NCBI RefSeq assembly: GCF_030758455.1 | Contig: NZ_CP132353.1 | Span: 1,488,001-1,552,000 of the forward strand | Length of the DNA stretch: 64,000 bases | Direction of reading: 5' to 3' | Origin: Erwinia pyri | Lineage (GTDB): Bacteria; Pseudomonadota; Gammaproteobacteria; Enterobacterales; Enterobacteriaceae | In this document: piece after piece, positions 8,160-19,157 of the stretch | Layout: each line of letters begins with the position of its first letter | Position numbering within the stretch: the first letter of the stretch is position 1 | Translations under genes and position numbers: made by a program | The notes under the pieces: generated by a model | The model's input: the letters and a program-made list of their open reading frames with translations, nothing else | Told to the model about the DNA's origin: nothing | Databases searched by the model: none

Positions 8160-9914
8160 TCAGCGCAGTTCGTTGGCGCGACGGTAGCGGCCCTGGTAAT
8201 CGAACATTTTTTCCCGTATCTGCCAGTAATGGCGCTGCTTGCGGGCGACCACAAAATCGGGCTGGCGTAGCAGCGGTTGCAGAGCAACAATATCCGCCGC
8301 GTTTTTCCAACCCAGCGGCACGCCGGGCGCGCGTTGATGCGGACGTAAGAAGATCTGCTCAAAGGCGGTACGTTGTGCAGGGGTGCTGAGCCGGAAGCGT
8401 TCGCTCACTTCAGTCGCTTCTTCATCATAGTAACGCGCTTTCAGCCACTCGCCTTTCTCATCCTGGCCGCACTCCAGCACCATGGCCGCACAGCGCAGAA
8501 CCAGCGCATCCTTGAGTTTTAGCGCCGCCTTCAGCATATCGTCCGGGTCCACCAGCACCGCGTCGCACTCATGACAGCGCCGCGCCGCAATATCATTTTC
8601 AGCATTACAGTGCGGGCAACTTTTGAAGCGGAAGCGGAAGTCGCACTGCTCCCTTTCACCTTCATCATCTTCCAGCACGCCCTGACAGCGGCGGCCAAAA
8701 TGTTCAATAATGGTGCCGTCCGCGGTCGTTTTCCCCCAGAAGGTATTGGCGAACCCGCAGGCGGGACAGAAAACCTGCACCGGTTTGTTATCGCTTTTCC
8801 CTTTAGGAGAGCCGACTTCAGGGGTGAAAATATCGTGCGGATTACCGGCATAGTCGAGGATCAGGCAGTCGTTTTTTCCCGGCGAAAGGCGCAAACCTCG
8901 CCCGACGATCTGCTGATAAAGGCTGACCGATTCAGTAGGACGAAGAATGGCGATCAAATCGACGTGGGGCGCATCAAACCCGGTAGTTAATACCGCCACG
9001 TTGACCATATAGCGGATCTCTCGCGCCTTAAATGCGGTAATCAACGCATCCCTTTCTGCTCCCGGCGTTCCTGCGCTGATCAGGGCTTTACTGCCAGGCA
9101 ACAGGCCAAGCACTTCCCTGGCGTGATCAACCGTTGACGCAAAGATCATGACGCCCTCGCGATCCTGTGCGAACTCGACAATCTGCTGAACGATATGCGG
9201 GGTAATACGCTGCTGTTGCTTCAGCTCACGGTTGAGGTCCGCCTCGCTGAACAGGCCATTTTCATTGGCGGTCAGACGGCTGAAGTCATACTGTACTACC
9301 GGCATGTCGAGCCTTTCCGGGGGAACCAGAAAACCGTGCTTAATCATATAGCGCAGCGGCAGTTCATAGATACAGTCCCGAAACAGCGCCCGCTCGTCAC
9401 CTCTGACCATACCGTGATAATGGAACTGATAAATCCAGCCTTTACCCAGACGGTAGGGGGTGGCAGTCAGGCCCAGCAGACGCAGTTGGGGGTTGCTCTG
9501 GCGTAAATGGGCGAGGATTTGCTGGTACTGGCTATCATCGGCATCGCTGATACGGTGACATTCATCCACGATCAGCAGCGTAAACTCGCCATCAAACTGC
9601 GCCAGATTGCGTGCAACGGACTGGACGCTGCCGAAGACCACCTTGCTACGGCTCTCTTTACGCTGCAAACCGGCGGCGAAGATATCCGCCTCCAGCCCGT
9701 AAGCCTGATATTTGCTGTGATTCTGCGCCACCAGCTCTTTGACATGAGCCAGCACCAGCACCCGTCCGCGGGCCAGCCGGGCCAGCTCGGCAATCACCAG
9801 GCTTTTGCCCGCGCCGGTAGGCAGCACGATGACGGCGGGCTGGTGGGAGCGACGAAAGTAGCTGAGCGTGGCATCAACCGCTTCCTGCTGATAGGGACGT
9901 AGCGTAAATGACAT
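8160..9914 (-). CDS. radD: DNA repair helicase-like ATPase RadD
   Basis: 584 residues from ATG 9914 ([17 protein letters not shown]), matching E. coli RadD (YejH), 586 residues. An upstream in-frame TTG would add seven residues without support. Superfamily 2 helicase motifs: Q-motif RPYQ, Walker [13 protein letters not shown] box, motif III GLTATP and motif [17 protein letters not shown]-terminal cysteine-rich zinc region (CPACGF, then CPHC and CHEC pairs) follows the helicase core. In E. coli it works with SSB and RecA in recombinational repair of radiation damage. Convergent with higA. Confidence 0.96.
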   Translation of the reverse strand: MSFTLRPYQQEAVDATLSYFRRSHQPAVIVLPTGAGKSLVIAELARLARGRVLVLAHVKELVAQNHSKYQAYGLEADIFAAGLQRKESRSKVVFGSVQSVARNLAQFDGEFTLLIVDECHRISDADDSQYQQILAHLRQSNPQLRLLGLTATPYRLGKGWIYQFHYHGMVRGDERALFRDCIYELPLRYMIKHGFLVPPERLDMPVVQYDFSRLTANENGLFSEADLNRELKQQQRITPHIVQQIVEFAQDREGVMIFASTVDHAREVLGLLPGSKALISAGTPGAERDALITAFKAREIRYMVNVAVLTTGFDAPHVDLIAILRPTESVSLYQQIVGRGLRLSPGKNDCLILDYAGNPHDIFTPEVGSPKGKSDNKPVQVFCPACGFANTFWGKTTADGTIIEHFGRRCQGVLEDDEGEREQCDFRFRFKSCPHCNAENDIAARRCHECDAVLVDPDDMLKAALKLKDALVLRCAAMVLECGQDEKGEWLKARYYDEEATEVSERFRLSTPAQRTAFEQIFLRPHQRAPGVPLGWKNAADIVALQPLLRQPDFVVARKQRHYWQIREKMFDYQGRYRRANELR

Positions 9915-10099
9915 GAGTAGGCAATCTGCGAGCAAAACCGCATTATGCCATGAAAGCAGAATTCGTGCGCTTCACCCTCTGTGCCTGAGCGCTAACTCCC
10001 TATATACTGTGAGTTCATTTCGAGACTCTCTCTCTCTAAACGTGCCCGTTACAGGTGCGTCGGTTTTCATTTTCAACTCAAACAGGCAGTGCAGATTTA

Positions 10100-10804
10100 A
10101 TGCGACTTGATAAATTTTTATCTCAGCAACTGGAAGTCAGCCGGGCGATTGCTCTTCGTGAGCTGCGGGCTCGTAAAGTCACCGTTGATGGGGAAGTGGT
10201 CAGGGAAGGCGCCTTTAAGCTGAAACCTGACAACCAGGTTGAGTACGACGGCAATCCTCTGCATCTGCAGTTTGGTCCCCGCTACTTTATGCTGAACAAA
10301 CCTCAGGGCTATGTCTGTTCTACAGAGGATCCCGATCATCCTACCGTGCTCTTTTTCCTGGAAGAGCCTACCGCCTATAAACTGCACGCCGCAGGGCGGT
10401 TGGATATCGACACCACCGGCCTGGTGCTGATGACCGACGACGGTCAATGGTCCCACCGCATTACCTCGCCACGTCATCATTGTGAAAAAACGTACCTGGT
10501 CACGCTGGAGTCTCCGGTCGCAGAGGATACGGCAGAGAAATTTACCGCCGGGGTGCAGCTGCATAACGAGAAAGATCTGACCAAACCGGCCACTCTGGAA
10601 GTGATTAGCGAGAATCAGGTGCGCCTGACCATCAGCGAAGGGCGCTATCACCAGGTGAAGCGGATGTTTGCCGCCGTGGGTAACCACGTGGTGGCTCTGC
10701 ATCGTGAACGGATCGGCACTATTGTGCTGGACGAAGAGATGGAGCCGGGTGAATACCGTGCGCTGACGGCGGAAGAGATCGCCAGCGTGGTCGTTCCCCG
10801 TTAG
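10100..10804 (+). CDS. rsuA: 16S rRNA pseudouridine(516) synthase
   Basis: 234 residues from ATG 10100 ([19 protein letters not shown]); the frame extends 45 bp upstream but homology to E. coli RsuA (231 aa) begins here. N-terminal S4 RNA-binding domain (about 1-60), then the pseudouridine synthase core with the catalytic-aspartate motif [14 protein letters not shown] and the C-terminal [10 protein letters not shown] motif. Modifies U516 of 16S rRNA during 30S assembly. bcr follows after 31 bp on the same strand, as in E. coli. Confidence 0.96.
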   Translation: MRLDKFLSQQLEVSRAIALRELRARKVTVDGEVVREGAFKLKPDNQVEYDGNPLHLQFGPRYFMLNKPQGYVCSTEDPDHPTVLFFLEEPTAYKLHAAGRLDIDTTGLVLMTDDGQWSHRITSPRHHCEKTYLVTLESPVAEDTAEKFTAGVQLHNEKDLTKPATLEVISENQVRLTISEGRYHQVKRMFAAVGNHVVALHRERIGTIVLDEEMEPGEYRALTAEEIASVVVPR

Positions 10805-10835
10805 TGGCAGACTAATACTTAGGAAGTGAGGAGCA

Positions 10836-12041
10836 ATGAGGGTGCGCAAGGACAAGAACTCATCAGTGGGACTGGTGGTGATCCTCGGCCTGTTGGCCAT
10901 GTTAATGCCGTTATCGATTGATATGTATCTGCCTGCGCTACCGCAAATTGCCCGCGAGTTCGGCGTGTCGGCAGGCAGCGTGCAGATGACGCTGAACCTC
11001 TACATTCTGGGGTTTGCGCTGGGCCAGCTGGTGTACGGTCCTCTTGCTGACAGCTTTGGCCGCAAGCCGGTGATTGCCGTGGGAACGCTGGTATTTGCCG
11101 TGGCTGCCGCAGCCTGCGCGATGTCGCAAACCATCGATCAGCTGATCTTTATGCGCCTGCTGCACGGCCTGTCGGCAGCGGCGGGCAGCGTGGTGATCAG
11201 TGCGCTGATGCGTGACAGCTACTCGAAAGAGGAGTTTTCACGCATGATGTCCTTTGTGATGCTGGTTACCACCATTGCGCCGCTGCTGGCGCCGATAGTG
11301 GGCGGTTGGCTGCTGCTGCTCTGGAGCTGGCACGCCATTTTCTGGGCCATTTCCGGCGCGGCCGTGGTCACTACGGTGCTGGTGGTCACCCAGATCAAAG
11401 AGACGCTGCCCCGCGACAAGCGGCAGAAGTTTCACCTGCGCACCACGCTGGGCAATTTCCTCTCCCTGTTCCGCCACAAGCGGGTCTTCAGCTACATGCT
11501 GGCCAGCGGCTTCTCCTTTGCCGGGCTCTTCTCCTTCCTGAATGCCGGGCCGTTTGTTTACATTGAACTGAACCATATCAGCCCGCAGGACTTTGGTTAC
11601 TACTTTGCGCTTAACGTGGTGTTTTTGTTCCTGATGACGCTGCTTAACAGTCGCTCAGTTCGCCGCTTCGGCCCGCTGGCGATGTTCCGTTTCGGTCTGC
11701 TGATACAGTTCACCATGGGCGTCTGGATGGTGATCGTCAGCGCCTTCAATCTTGGATTCCTGCCGCTGGTGTTTGGCGTGGCGATGTTTATCGGCTGCGT
11801 GGCCATGGTCTCATCGAATGCGATGGCAGTGATCCTGGAAGAGTTTCCGCATATGGCGGGCACCGCCTCCTCGCTGGCCGGTACGCTGCGGTTTGGCGTC
11901 GGCGCGCTGGTCGGCGCGCTGCTCTCCACGCTGTCGTTTAACAGCGCATGGCCAATGGTAGGGTCGATATTTATCTGCTCGACCTTCTCTATTTTGCTGT
12001 TTATCTACGCCACGCGCCCGCGTAAAGCAGCCTCACCCTGA
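10836..12041 (+). CDS. bcr: Bcr/CflA family multidrug efflux transporter
   Basis: 401 residues, 12 predicted membrane helices, major facilitator superfamily DHA1 drug:proton antiporter. Contains [19 protein letters not shown] in helix 1 and the loop 2-3 motif [14 protein letters not shown]. coli Bcr exports bicyclomycin and some other compounds including dipeptides. Good RBS (GAGGAG, 3 bases before ATG). Likely cotranscribed with rsuA. Downstream hairpin at 12051-12074. Confidence 0.95.
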   Translation: MRVRKDKNSSVGLVVILGLLAMLMPLSIDMYLPALPQIAREFGVSAGSVQMTLNLYILGFALGQLVYGPLADSFGRKPVIAVGTLVFAVAAAACAMSQTIDQLIFMRLLHGLSAAAGSVVISALMRDSYSKEEFSRMMSFVMLVTTIAPLLAPIVGGWLLLLWSWHAIFWAISGAAVVTTVLVVTQIKETLPRDKRQKFHLRTTLGNFLSLFRHKRVFSYMLASGFSFAGLFSFLNAGPFVYIELNHISPQDFGYYFALNVVFLFLMTLLNSRSVRRFGPLAMFRFGLLIQFTMGVWMVIVSAFNLGFLPLVFGVAMFIGCVAMVSSNAMAVILEEFPHMAGTASSLAGTLRFGVGALVGALLSTLSFNSAWPMVGSIFICSTFSILLFIYATRPRKAASP

Positions 12042-12050
12042 GTGACTTTG

Positions 12051-12074
12051 TGCGCCTGGCGGTTCAGGCGCACA
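12051..12074 (+). terminator. Hairpin after bcr
   Basis: Perfect 9-bp arms GTGCGCCTG/CAGGCGCAC with a 6-nt loop, 9 bp after the bcr stop. Followed by AACGTTTTCC, a poor T tract, so termination efficiency is uncertain. Confidence 0.6.
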
Positions 12075-12446
12075 ACGTTTTCCACTGTGGCAAAACTTCT
12101 TTCTGCAATTTTGCCTTCAACGTTTCTTCTCTGCCTTCCTCTCTTCATATCCATAACTCCCCTCTGCTTACTTCAACCATTTGTCCGGGATGTTCTGCCA
12201 TGAATAACCCTCAGCAAAAGTATTGTTATTTATTTGTAAAAATAACCGATGGAAAAGTTACCGTCTTGCAACAAATCAGTTGTTATTCCGCCCCTGACGC
12301 GGTAAATATAACGTTAAAATGAGAGATACTTCTCAAAATCAGCCCTGTAAGAGAGGGAAGAACAAAGTCATTACGGGTCCTGATGATGCTGATAAAAGCA
12401 GGTTTGCGTAGCTGAAGAGGGACCGATACCGGTCTGGGGAGTTTGG
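12075..12446. other. bcr-yejG intergenic region (372 bp)
   Basis: No recognisable gene. The 3' part is AT-rich and must contain the yejG promoter. It includes a short frame at 12200-12322 (see separate entry). Confidence 0.5.
12200..12322 (+). CDS. Possible 40-residue small protein
   Basis: An ATG frame of 40 residues, MNNPQQKYCYLFVKITDGKV onwards, in an AT-rich gap. The composition (alternating hydrophobic and charged residues, ending NITLK) resembles a folded beta-rich peptide more than a random frame. No strong RBS is visible (GGGATG about 8 bases upstream). Not recognised; conservation testing is needed before accepting it. Confidence 0.25.
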   Translation: MNNPQQKYCYLFVKITDGKVTVLQQISCYSAPDAVNITLK

Positions 12447-12788
12447 GTGAATACGTTACAACATTCTGTGGTACATCGTTTACCGCAAAGCTACCGATGG
12501 GGAGCGGGACCCGCTGGCAGCAGCGTCGAACCGCTGGTGATAAATAACCTCTCTGCCGATGACGATCTGATTGGCCTTACGCTGCTCAGCCATGAGGGCG
12601 ACCAGGCATGGGAGATCATGGGCATGATCCAGGATGCGCTGGCGGAAATTCAGATTGAGTGTGCCGTAGTGGAGTGCGCAGGCGAACCCTGCCTGTTTGT
12701 GACTCGTCAGGATGAGAGTGCGACTACCTGTCGGCTGAAAAACTTTGGGGTGGGCATCGCCGAACCCTTTCAGGATGCTTCTGCCTGA
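12447..12788 (+). CDS. yejG: Conserved protein YejG
   Basis: 113 residues versus 114 in E. coli YejG. Conserved blocks include VVHRLPQSYRWGAG near the N-terminus and CLFVTRQDESATTCRLKNFG near the C-terminus. Function unknown; no signal peptide or membrane helix. It sits between bcr and yejF as in E. coli. Its stop codon overlaps a hairpin shared with convergent yejF. Confidence 0.93.
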   Translation: MNTLQHSVVHRLPQSYRWGAGPAGSSVEPLVINNLSADDDLIGLTLLSHEGDQAWEIMGMIQDALAEIQIECAVVECAGEPCLFVTRQDESATTCRLKNFGVGIAEPFQDASA

Positions 12789-12804
12789 CCTTATCTGGTC
12801 AGGC
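12783..12804. terminator. Shared hairpin at convergent yejG/yejF ends
   Basis: GCCTGACC-TTATCT-GGTCAGGC, 8-bp perfect arms, covering both stop codons (yejG 12786-12788, yejF 12799-12801). No T tract on either side. Confidence 0.55.
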
Positions 12805-14382
12805 AAGAGAGAGTAGCTGCCGGGTATATTCTGCTCGGGGCGCAGCAAACAACGCTTCACACTCACCTTGTTCCACCACTTCTCCCTCCCGCAGCACCAC
12901 CACCTGATGGCATAGCGAACGCACCACCTTCAAATCATGGCTGATAAAAATGTAGGCCAGGCGATGAGTTTGCTGAAGCTTCAGCAACAGCGCCAGGATC
13001 TGCTTCTGTACCGAGCGGTCAAGGGAAGAGGTTGGTTCATCCAGAATAATCAGCTGGGGTTGCAGAATAAGCGCGCGGGCAATGGCGATGCGCTGACGCT
13101 GTCCGCCCGAAAACTCAGCCGGATAACGGTGCCGGGTATCCGCATCAAGACCGACCTCCTGCATCGCCTCTTTCACTTTCGCCTCACGCGCTGCCGCATC
13201 CAGACTGGGATGATGCACCTGCAGACCTTCAGCGATAATCTGCAGCACGCTCAGCCGGGGATTCAGCGAAGAATTAGGATCCTGGAAAACAACCTGCACC
13301 TGACGGCGAACCGGCAACATTTTGCGGCGGTCCCACAGGTGCAGCGGCTGGTCACGAAACCAGATTTCACCTTCTGAGGCAATCAGCCGCAGCAACGCCA
13401 GGCCGGTGGTGCTTTTCCCGGAACCGGACTCGCCGACCAGACCCAGACTTTCCCCTGGCCGCAGCGTAAAGCTCAGCGATTTCAGCGCATGATGGTAACC
13501 GCCGATCCGCCGCAGAAATCCCTGTTTCAGGGGAAAGGCGACCCGAAGATCTTTAACCTGCAGCAAAGGCGGCGCTTCGCTGTCTGCCGGGGCAGGGCGC
13601 CCTTCGGGTTCAGCATTAAGCAGCGCCTGCGTGTAGGCGTGAGCAGGCGCACTGAACAGCTTCGCGGTGATATTGCTCTCCACCGCCTGGCCGTTCCGCA
13701 TAACTACCACGCTGTCAGCCAGTTGACGCACGATATTGAGATTATGGGTGATAAACAGCAGCCCCATATTCATCTCCTGCTTTAACTCTTTCAGCAGCGT
13801 CAAAATTTGTGCCTGCACGGTCACGTCCAGCGCCGTGGTGGGTTCGTCGGCGATCAGCAGTTCAGGCTGAGTCAGCAGCGCCATCGCAATCATCACGCGC
13901 TGACGCTCGCCGCCGGAAAGCTGATGCGGGAAATCCTTCAGGCGTCTGGCGGCCTGACGGATCCCTACCCGATCCAGGCAGGTCAGCATCTCTGCCCGGG
14001 CCGCCTCTTTACGCATGCCCCGATGCAGCGACAGCACTTCATAGAGCTGCTTTTCGATGCTGTGCAGCGGATTAAGCGACACCATCGGCTCCTGAAAGAT
14101 CATCGCCATGCGGTTACCGCGCAGGCCGCGTAGCGTTTGTTCATTCGCTTGCAGAACATCCTGACCGGAAAACAGGATCTTGCCCTGTGGATAGTTAACA
14201 GGCGGCGAGGGCAACAACCGCATCATCGACAGCGCCGTGACGCTTTTCCCGGAACCGGACTCTCCTACCAGCGCCAGAGTTTCACCGGCATCAACAGAAA
14301 GCGACAGATCGTTGACTACCAGACGCTCCACGTCGCCCTGACGAAAGGCGATGCTCAGATTATTTACGCTCAGCAATGCCAT
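12799..14382 (-). CDS. yejF: Oligopeptide ABC importer, duplicated ATPase YejF
   Basis: 527 residues (E. coli 529) made of two ABC domains in one chain. Each has its own Walker A: GESGSGKSV in the first half, GESGSGKST in the second. The signatures are LSGGERQRV and FSGGQRQRI, with LLIADEP and LIILDEP Walker B motifs. This is the DppD-DppF type fusion. It energises YejABEF, which imports oligopeptides; in E. coli and Salmonella YejABEF takes up microcin C and defensin-like peptides. Its start overlaps the yejE stop (coordinate 14382 shared). Confidence 0.96.
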   Translation of the reverse strand: MALLSVNNLSIAFRQGDVERLVVNDLSLSVDAGETLALVGESGSGKSVTALSMMRLLPSPPVNYPQGKILFSGQDVLQANEQTLRGLRGNRMAMIFQEPMVSLNPLHSIEKQLYEVLSLHRGMRKEAARAEMLTCLDRVGIRQAARRLKDFPHQLSGGERQRVMIAMALLTQPELLIADEPTTALDVTVQAQILTLLKELKQEMNMGLLFITHNLNIVRQLADSVVVMRNGQAVESNITAKLFSAPAHAYTQALLNAEPEGRPAPADSEAPPLLQVKDLRVAFPLKQGFLRRIGGYHHALKSLSFTLRPGESLGLVGESGSGKSTTGLALLRLIASEGEIWFRDQPLHLWDRRKMLPVRRQVQVVFQDPNSSLNPRLSVLQIIAEGLQVHHPSLDAAAREAKVKEAMQEVGLDADTRHRYPAEFSGGQRQRIAIARALILQPQLIILDEPTSSLDRSVQKQILALLLKLQQTHRLAYIFISHDLKVVRSLCHQVVVLREGEVVEQGECEALFAAPRAEYTRQLLSLA

Positions 14383-15407
14383 CAGTACACCTTACTGGGA
14401 TCAAAGGCGTCACGAACCGCTTCGCCGATAAAAATGAGCAGCGACAGCAGGATCGCCAGTGAGAAGAAGGCGGTGATCCCCAGCCAGGGCGCCTGCAGGT
14501 TATTTTTCCCCTGCAGCAGGAGTTCGCCTAATGAAGGCGACCCCAGCGGCAACCCGAAGCCGAGGAAATCGAGCGAGGTCAGGGTGGTGATTGAACCGCA
14601 TAAAATAAACGGCAGGTAGGTCAGGGTGGCAACCATGGCGTTGGGCAGCATATGACGGGACATAATCTTACTGTCGCTGACGCCAAGCGCCTGCGCCGCA
14701 CGAATATAGTCGAAGTTGCGGGTACGCAGGAATTCAGCTCTGACCACGCCCACCAGCTGCATCCAGCCAAAAGCGACCGTGATCGCCAGCAGCCACCAGA
14801 AACCGGGCTGGATAACGCTCGACAGCAGAATGATCAAAAACAGGGTCGGCATGCCGGACCAGACTTCAATAAATCGCTGGCCCCAGAGATCCACCCTGCC
14901 GCCGTAATAGCCCTGCGAGGCGCCGACCACAATGCCGATCAGGCTTGAGGCCAGCGTCAGCATCAGGCCAAAAATCAGCGAAATACGCGTACCGTATAGA
15001 ATACGCGCCAGCACATCGCCGCCGTTGGCATCGGTGCCCAGCCAGTTCTGGGTCGAAGGAGGGGAAGGGAAGGGGACCGCGGTGGCAAAATTGATCGTGC
15101 CATCACCAAAGCGCACAGGCGCCCAGATTGCCCAGCCCTCTTTATCCAGGCGCGATTTCAGCCAGGGATCCTGATAATCCGCCGCCGTGGCTAAAGCGCC
15201 GCCGAAGTCGGTTTCATCGTAATCCACCAGCAGTGGAAAATAGGTGCGGTCGTGATAGTGCACCAGCAGCGGCTTGTCGTTGGCTATCAGCTCGGCACCC
15301 AGGCAGAGCAGAAACAGAACGGCAAAAATCCAGAGCGACCAGTAACCACGGCGGTTATGGCGGAATCGGGCCCAGCGCGCCTGATTAACGGGGCTTAAGC
15401 GGCTCAT
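14382..15407 (-). CDS. yejE: Oligopeptide ABC importer permease YejE
   Basis: 341 residues, equal to E. coli YejE. An N-terminal helix, a periplasmic segment, then the DppC/OppC-type permease core with the EAA-loop region (RAAQALGVSDSKIMSRHMLPNA). Forms the membrane channel with YejB. Shares single-base overlaps with both neighbours, consistent with tight translational coupling. Confidence 0.96.
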   Translation of the reverse strand: MSRLSPVNQARWARFRHNRRGYWSLWIFAVLFLLCLGAELIANDKPLLVHYHDRTYFPLLVDYDETDFGGALATAADYQDPWLKSRLDKEGWAIWAPVRFGDGTINFATAVPFPSPPSTQNWLGTDANGGDVLARILYGTRISLIFGLMLTLASSLIGIVVGASQGYYGGRVDLWGQRFIEVWSGMPTLFLIILLSSVIQPGFWWLLAITVAFGWMQLVGVVRAEFLRTRNFDYIRAAQALGVSDSKIMSRHMLPNAMVATLTYLPFILCGSITTLTSLDFLGFGLPLGSPSLGELLLQGKNNLQAPWLGITAFFSLAILLSLLIFIGEAVRDAFDPSKVY

Positions 15408-16498
15408 CAGCGTCCCTCAAAATCGATGCGCGGATCGACCAGCGTATAGGTGATATCGCTCAGGATATTCAGCAGCAGGCCAATCAGCGTGAAAATATAG
15501 AGCGTGCCAAACATCACCGGATAATCGCGCTGGATGGTGGCGTCATAGCCCAGCAGTCCCAGGCCGTTCAGGGAGAACATCACCTCTATCAGCAGCGAAC
15601 CGGTAAAAAACATGCTGATAAAGGTTGCCGGGAAGCCGGCAATCACCAGCAGCATGGCGTTGCGGAACACATGGCGATAGAGGATTTTTTTCTCATCCAG
15701 CCCTTTGGCGCGGGCGGTCACCACGTACTGTTTGCGGATCTCATCCATAAATGAGTTTTTAGTCAGCATAGTGAGCGTGGCGAAGCCGCCCACCACCGTG
15801 GCGATAACCGGCAGAGTGATATGCCACAGATAATCGGTAATTTTGCCGTACCAGGGCAGGGAGTCGAACTGGGCAGAGACCAGCCCTCGCAACGGGAACC
15901 AGTCCAGATAACTGCCGCCGGCAAACAGCACAATCAGCAGAATACCAAACAGGAAAGAGGGGATGGCATAGCCGGTAATAATCAGCGAGCTGCTCCAGAT
16001 ATCAAAGGCGCTGCCGTTACGCACCGCTTTTTTAATGCCCAGCGGAATTGAAACCAGATAGATTATCAGCGTACTCCACAGCCCCAGCGTCACGGAAACC
16101 GGCAGGCTCTCTTTAATCAGCTGAATAACCGAGCTGCTGCGAAACAGGCTGTCACCAAAATCAAAGCGCAGGTAGTTCCACAGCATGGTGAAGTAACGTT
16201 CATGCAGCGGCTTGTCAAAGCCGTAGCGTTTAGTGATCTCTGCAATGACTTCAGGATCCAGCCCGCGGGAACCGCGATACTGGCTGTCAGCCGGGCTGGC
16301 GTTGAGCCTGGTGCGCGCCTGCGCTTCACCGCCGCTCCCTCCGCCCGGCATTCCGGTGGTTTGCCCAAACTCGATATTGGCGAGCGCCTGGTCAACTGGC
16401 CCGCCTGGCGCTATCTGCACAATAAAGAAGTTAATGGTGATGATCGCCCACAGGGTGGGGATCACCAGCAGCACTCTGCGAAGTAAATAGGCGCCCAA
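15407..16498 (-). CDS. yejB: Oligopeptide ABC importer permease YejB
   Basis: 363 residues (E. coli 364). DppB/OppB-type permease starting [20 protein letters not shown], with EAA loop [21 protein letters not shown] Gly/Ala/Arg-rich periplasmic insert around residues 45-75 ([14 protein letters not shown]) is a feature of the YejB subfamily. Begins 10 bp after yejA. Confidence 0.96.
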   Translation of the reverse strand: MGAYLLRRVLLVIPTLWAIITINFFIVQIAPGGPVDQALANIEFGQTTGMPGGGSGGEAQARTRLNASPADSQYRGSRGLDPEVIAEITKRYGFDKPLHERYFTMLWNYLRFDFGDSLFRSSSVIQLIKESLPVSVTLGLWSTLIIYLVSIPLGIKKAVRNGSAFDIWSSSLIITGYAIPSFLFGILLIVLFAGGSYLDWFPLRGLVSAQFDSLPWYGKITDYLWHITLPVIATVVGGFATLTMLTKNSFMDEIRKQYVVTARAKGLDEKKILYRHVFRNAMLLVIAGFPATFISMFFTGSLLIEVMFSLNGLGLLGYDATIQRDYPVMFGTLYIFTLIGLLLNILSDITYTLVDPRIDFEGR

Positions 16499-16508
16499 GC
16501 TCCTCTCC

Positions 16509-18317
16509 TTAACGACGTTGGGCCGGCAGTCGCGCGGCTTTATTCACATCATACCACCAGCTGTCGAAGCCCAGAGAATAATCAGGGCGCGTACCAGGCA
16601 TGGAAAACTTGTTCCAGTAGGCATAGCGGTTCGTGGCGTTGTACCACATCGGGATCATGTAGTAATTCCAGGTCAACACGCGATCCAGCGCCCTGCCAAG
16701 AGGCAGGAGGGCAGCCTTATCGCCCTGATGCTGGTTGATTTTGGCAATCAGTTCGTCCAGTACCTGGCTCTTCACATGCGGGCGGTTATAGCTGGAGTCA
16801 ATAAAGGCAGAGGCCCAGTAAATCTGCAGATTGCTGTCCGGGAAGGGCATAGCAGGGTAGGGGGAGGGCAGCATATCAAAGTCGCTTTTGCGCAGCCGTG
16901 CCAGATATTGCGAGCTGTCGACCTGGCGAATAGTCAGGGTGATCCCCAACCGGCTGAGGTTATGCTGGAACGGCAGCACCCACTGATCGTTGCCGCCGCT
17001 GCGCAGCAGCAGCTCAAAAACGAAAGGCTTGCCGGTTTTGACGTTGGTCAGCCGGTGATTTTTCAGCTCCCAGCCCGCCTGTTTCAGCAGCGCCAGTGCC
17101 TTCAGCATATTGTCCCGATCATAGCCGCTGCCGTCGGTATGGGAAGGCTGATAGATCTGCGAAAAGACCTCATCAGGAATTTTTCCTTTCAGCGGCCCCA
17201 ACAGCTCAAGCTCCTGCGCGTCGGGATAGCCCGTGGCGGCATACTCGGTGTTCTGAAAATAGCTGCGTGTGCGCTTATAGGCATGGTAAAACAGCGCTTT
17301 ATTCATCCACTCAAAGTCAAAGCTCAGGGAGAGGGCTTCCCTGACACGCCGATCGCTGAACTGCGGTTTCTGCACGTTAAACGCCAGCCAGGTGGAGTTG
17401 GTGGCCACCTCATTCGGCTGCTCCTCTTTGCTGATAAAGTGATTATCAAAATTTTTGCCGCGATACTGTGTGGCCCATTTCTTGGCCGAGCCTTCGGTAC
17501 GGAAGTCAAACGCACCAGCCTTAAAGGCTTCAAAGGCTACGTTGTCATCCAGGTAATAGTCATAGCGCAGCGTATCAAAATTAAAGCGCCCTTTATTGAC
17601 CGGCAAATCGGCAGCCCAGTAATCCTTAACCCGCGTATAGGTGATGTACTGACCCACTTTATAAGAGGCGACCCGGTAAGGGCCACTGGAGAGGGGCGGC
17701 TTTGCCAGCGGCTCCCCAAGGTCATGATCCTTCCAGAACTTTTCCGGAAAGACCGGCGTGGAGAGCAGAGAGAGCATTTTGTCACGGTTACTCTCCGGCA
17801 GCTCAAACCGCACCGTCAGGCGTGAAATCGCTTTTGCCGTCACGCCCTTATAGAAAACGCGATATTGCGGCACCCCTTCCGTCATAAATTTATGGAAGGT
17901 GAAGGCGACATCTTCTGCGGTGATGGCGGAACCATCATGGAAACGCGCCCGGGGATTCAGGGTGACCTCAATCCAGCGGCTGCTGTCAGGATAACGGGCA
18001 AATTCAGCTATCAGGGGATAATAGCTGCCCGTTTCATCATCGGAAGTAGTGAACAGCGGATCGTAGAGCGTATCCGTGCCCGCGCCAGGATTCCCGCGCG
18101 TGGCAAACCGGTTAAAGTTGTCATAGGTACCGATAGCGGAGAGGGTAATGCTTCCGCCCTTTGGGGCGGCGGGATTGGCATAATCATAGTGGGTAAACTG
18201 AGTAGCGTATTTAGGTTCACCAAGCTGCGCGAAGGCATAACTCTCATTGATATTTTCAGCGCGGGCAGCAAGCGTAAACAGGCTGAAAAGTAAAAATGTA
18301 AACCAGCGCAAGATCAT
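16509..18317 (-). CDS. yejA: Oligopeptide-binding periplasmic protein YejA
   Basis: 602 residues from ATG 18317, close to E. coli YejA (604). Signal peptide [20 protein letters not shown], cleavage expected after ARA. Solute-binding protein family 5 (OppA/DppA-like) with [19 protein letters not shown] and [19 protein letters not shown]. The frame runs 219 bp further upstream, but that extension crosses the mepS terminator and lacks homology. RBS GGGAG 11 bases before the ATG. First gene of yejABEF, delivering peptides to YejBE. Confidence 0.95.
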   Translation of the reverse strand: MILRWFTFLLFSLFTLAARAENINESYAFAQLGEPKYATQFTHYDYANPAAPKGGSITLSAIGTYDNFNRFATRGNPGAGTDTLYDPLFTTSDDETGSYYPLIAEFARYPDSSRWIEVTLNPRARFHDGSAITAEDVAFTFHKFMTEGVPQYRVFYKGVTAKAISRLTVRFELPESNRDKMLSLLSTPVFPEKFWKDHDLGEPLAKPPLSSGPYRVASYKVGQYITYTRVKDYWAADLPVNKGRFNFDTLRYDYYLDDNVAFEAFKAGAFDFRTEGSAKKWATQYRGKNFDNHFISKEEQPNEVATNSTWLAFNVQKPQFSDRRVREALSLSFDFEWMNKALFYHAYKRTRSYFQNTEYAATGYPDAQELELLGPLKGKIPDEVFSQIYQPSHTDGSGYDRDNMLKALALLKQAGWELKNHRLTNVKTGKPFVFELLLRSGGNDQWVLPFQHNLSRLGITLTIRQVDSSQYLARLRKSDFDMLPSPYPAMPFPDSNLQIYWASAFIDSSYNRPHVKSQVLDELIAKINQHQGDKAALLPLGRALDRVLTWNYYMIPMWYNATNRYAYWNKFSMPGTRPDYSLGFDSWWYDVNKAARLPAQRR

Positions 18318-18518
18318 GGTGTTAATCAGCTCCCGGAAAGACAGATGCCGCAAGGTTAGCAGCAGCGCAACAGGCGAAGCAACGGCAAACCGCGGCTCTT
18401 TACGCTTCCAGACACTCGCCCCGGAAGAAAGATCGCGCGTAAGCGCTAAAACAGGCCGTCGCTGCGGTTCCGCACGGAGCGGCGGCAGACATCGGCTTCT
18501 CAGTGACGGCCGACGGCT

Positions 18519-18546
18519 AAAAAAAAACGCTGCCAAAGCAGCGTTT
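18519..18546 (-). terminator. mepS terminator
   Basis: AACGCTGC-CAAA-GCAGCGTT stem with nine A residues on the plus strand, i.e. a T9 tract in the mepS direction. Confidence 0.92.
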
Positions 18547-18581
18547 ATTATCTCGTTTTCGCAGACTTCAGGGATCTGAAA

Positions 18582-19157
18582 TCAGCTCGGCGTGTGGCTC
18601 AGCACCCGGCGCGCTTCGCGGTAACGCTTCTTCCAGTAGCTGTCGTTCAGACTTGAGATCATAACGCCACTGCTGGTAGAAGCGTGAACAAAGTTATCGT
18701 TGCCGAGGTAGATGCCGACATGCCGACCGGTAGAACCGGCGCGGAACAGAACGATATCACCCGGACGTAACTTGCCACGGTTAATGCTTTTTCCGGAGTC
18801 TTCCTGCTCATAGGTCGAACGGGGAAGATCTAAACCAAACTGCTCACGGAAGGTGGTCTGTACAAATGCCGAACAATCAATGCCGCGTTTGCTGGTACCG
18901 CCGAGACGGTAACGAACGCCTTTCCAGTCCGCATACTGATCCATCAGACGGGATTTAATATCCACGTTCTGGACCATCTGTTCGAATTCATCCTGAGACG
19001 CTTGAAGTAAAAAGCCATTCTGGCCTTTAACTGCATGAGTATCAGTTTGTGCATTATTGCTGGTATTCGTCGAGCTACATGCTGATAAAACTGTCGCTAA
19101 TGCGATTGCGGGCAACACCCGCCAGATATATCTCAGTATTGGTTGAGACTTGACCAT
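18582..19157 (-). CDS. mepS: Murein DD-endopeptidase MepS, lipoprotein (NlpC/P60)
   Basis: 191 residues (E. coli Spr/MepS 188). Lipoprotein signal with lipobox LSAC, Cys27. NlpC/P60 catalytic residues are visible: Cys95 (GIDCSAF), His146 (GRHVGIY) and His158 (FVHAS). Cleaves D-Ala-mDap cross-links so that new peptidoglycan can be inserted; in E. coli its level is set by NlpI-Prc proteolysis. A small hairpin (TAACGAC-GAG-GTCGTTA, 19183-19199) lies in its leader. E. coli has rtn (pdeN) between mepS and yejA; it is absent here. Confidence 0.96.
   Translation of the reverse strand: MVKSQPILRYIWRVLPAIALATVLSACSSTNTSNNAQTDTHAVKGQNGFLLQASQDEFEQMVQNVDIKSRLMDQYADWKGVRYRLGGTSKRGIDCSAFVQTTFREQFGLDLPRSTYEQEDSGKSINRGKLRPGDIVLFRAGSTGRHVGIYLGNDNFVHASTSSGVMISSLNDSYWKKRYREARRVLSHTPS

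Noticed and set aside
10118..10900. 260-codon minus-strand open frame
   Set aside because: Antisense to rsuA and the bcr start; shadow frame.
12050..12322. 90-codon frame after bcr
   Set aside because: Starts inside the bcr hairpin; only the last 40 codons look protein-like and are listed separately.
16518..17825. 435-codon plus-strand open frame
   Set aside because: Entirely antisense to yejA; a mirror of GC-rich codon use, no recognisable domain.
18318..18536. N-terminal extension of the yejA frame
   Set aside because: Crosses the mepS terminator and has no homology; signal peptide begins at 18317.
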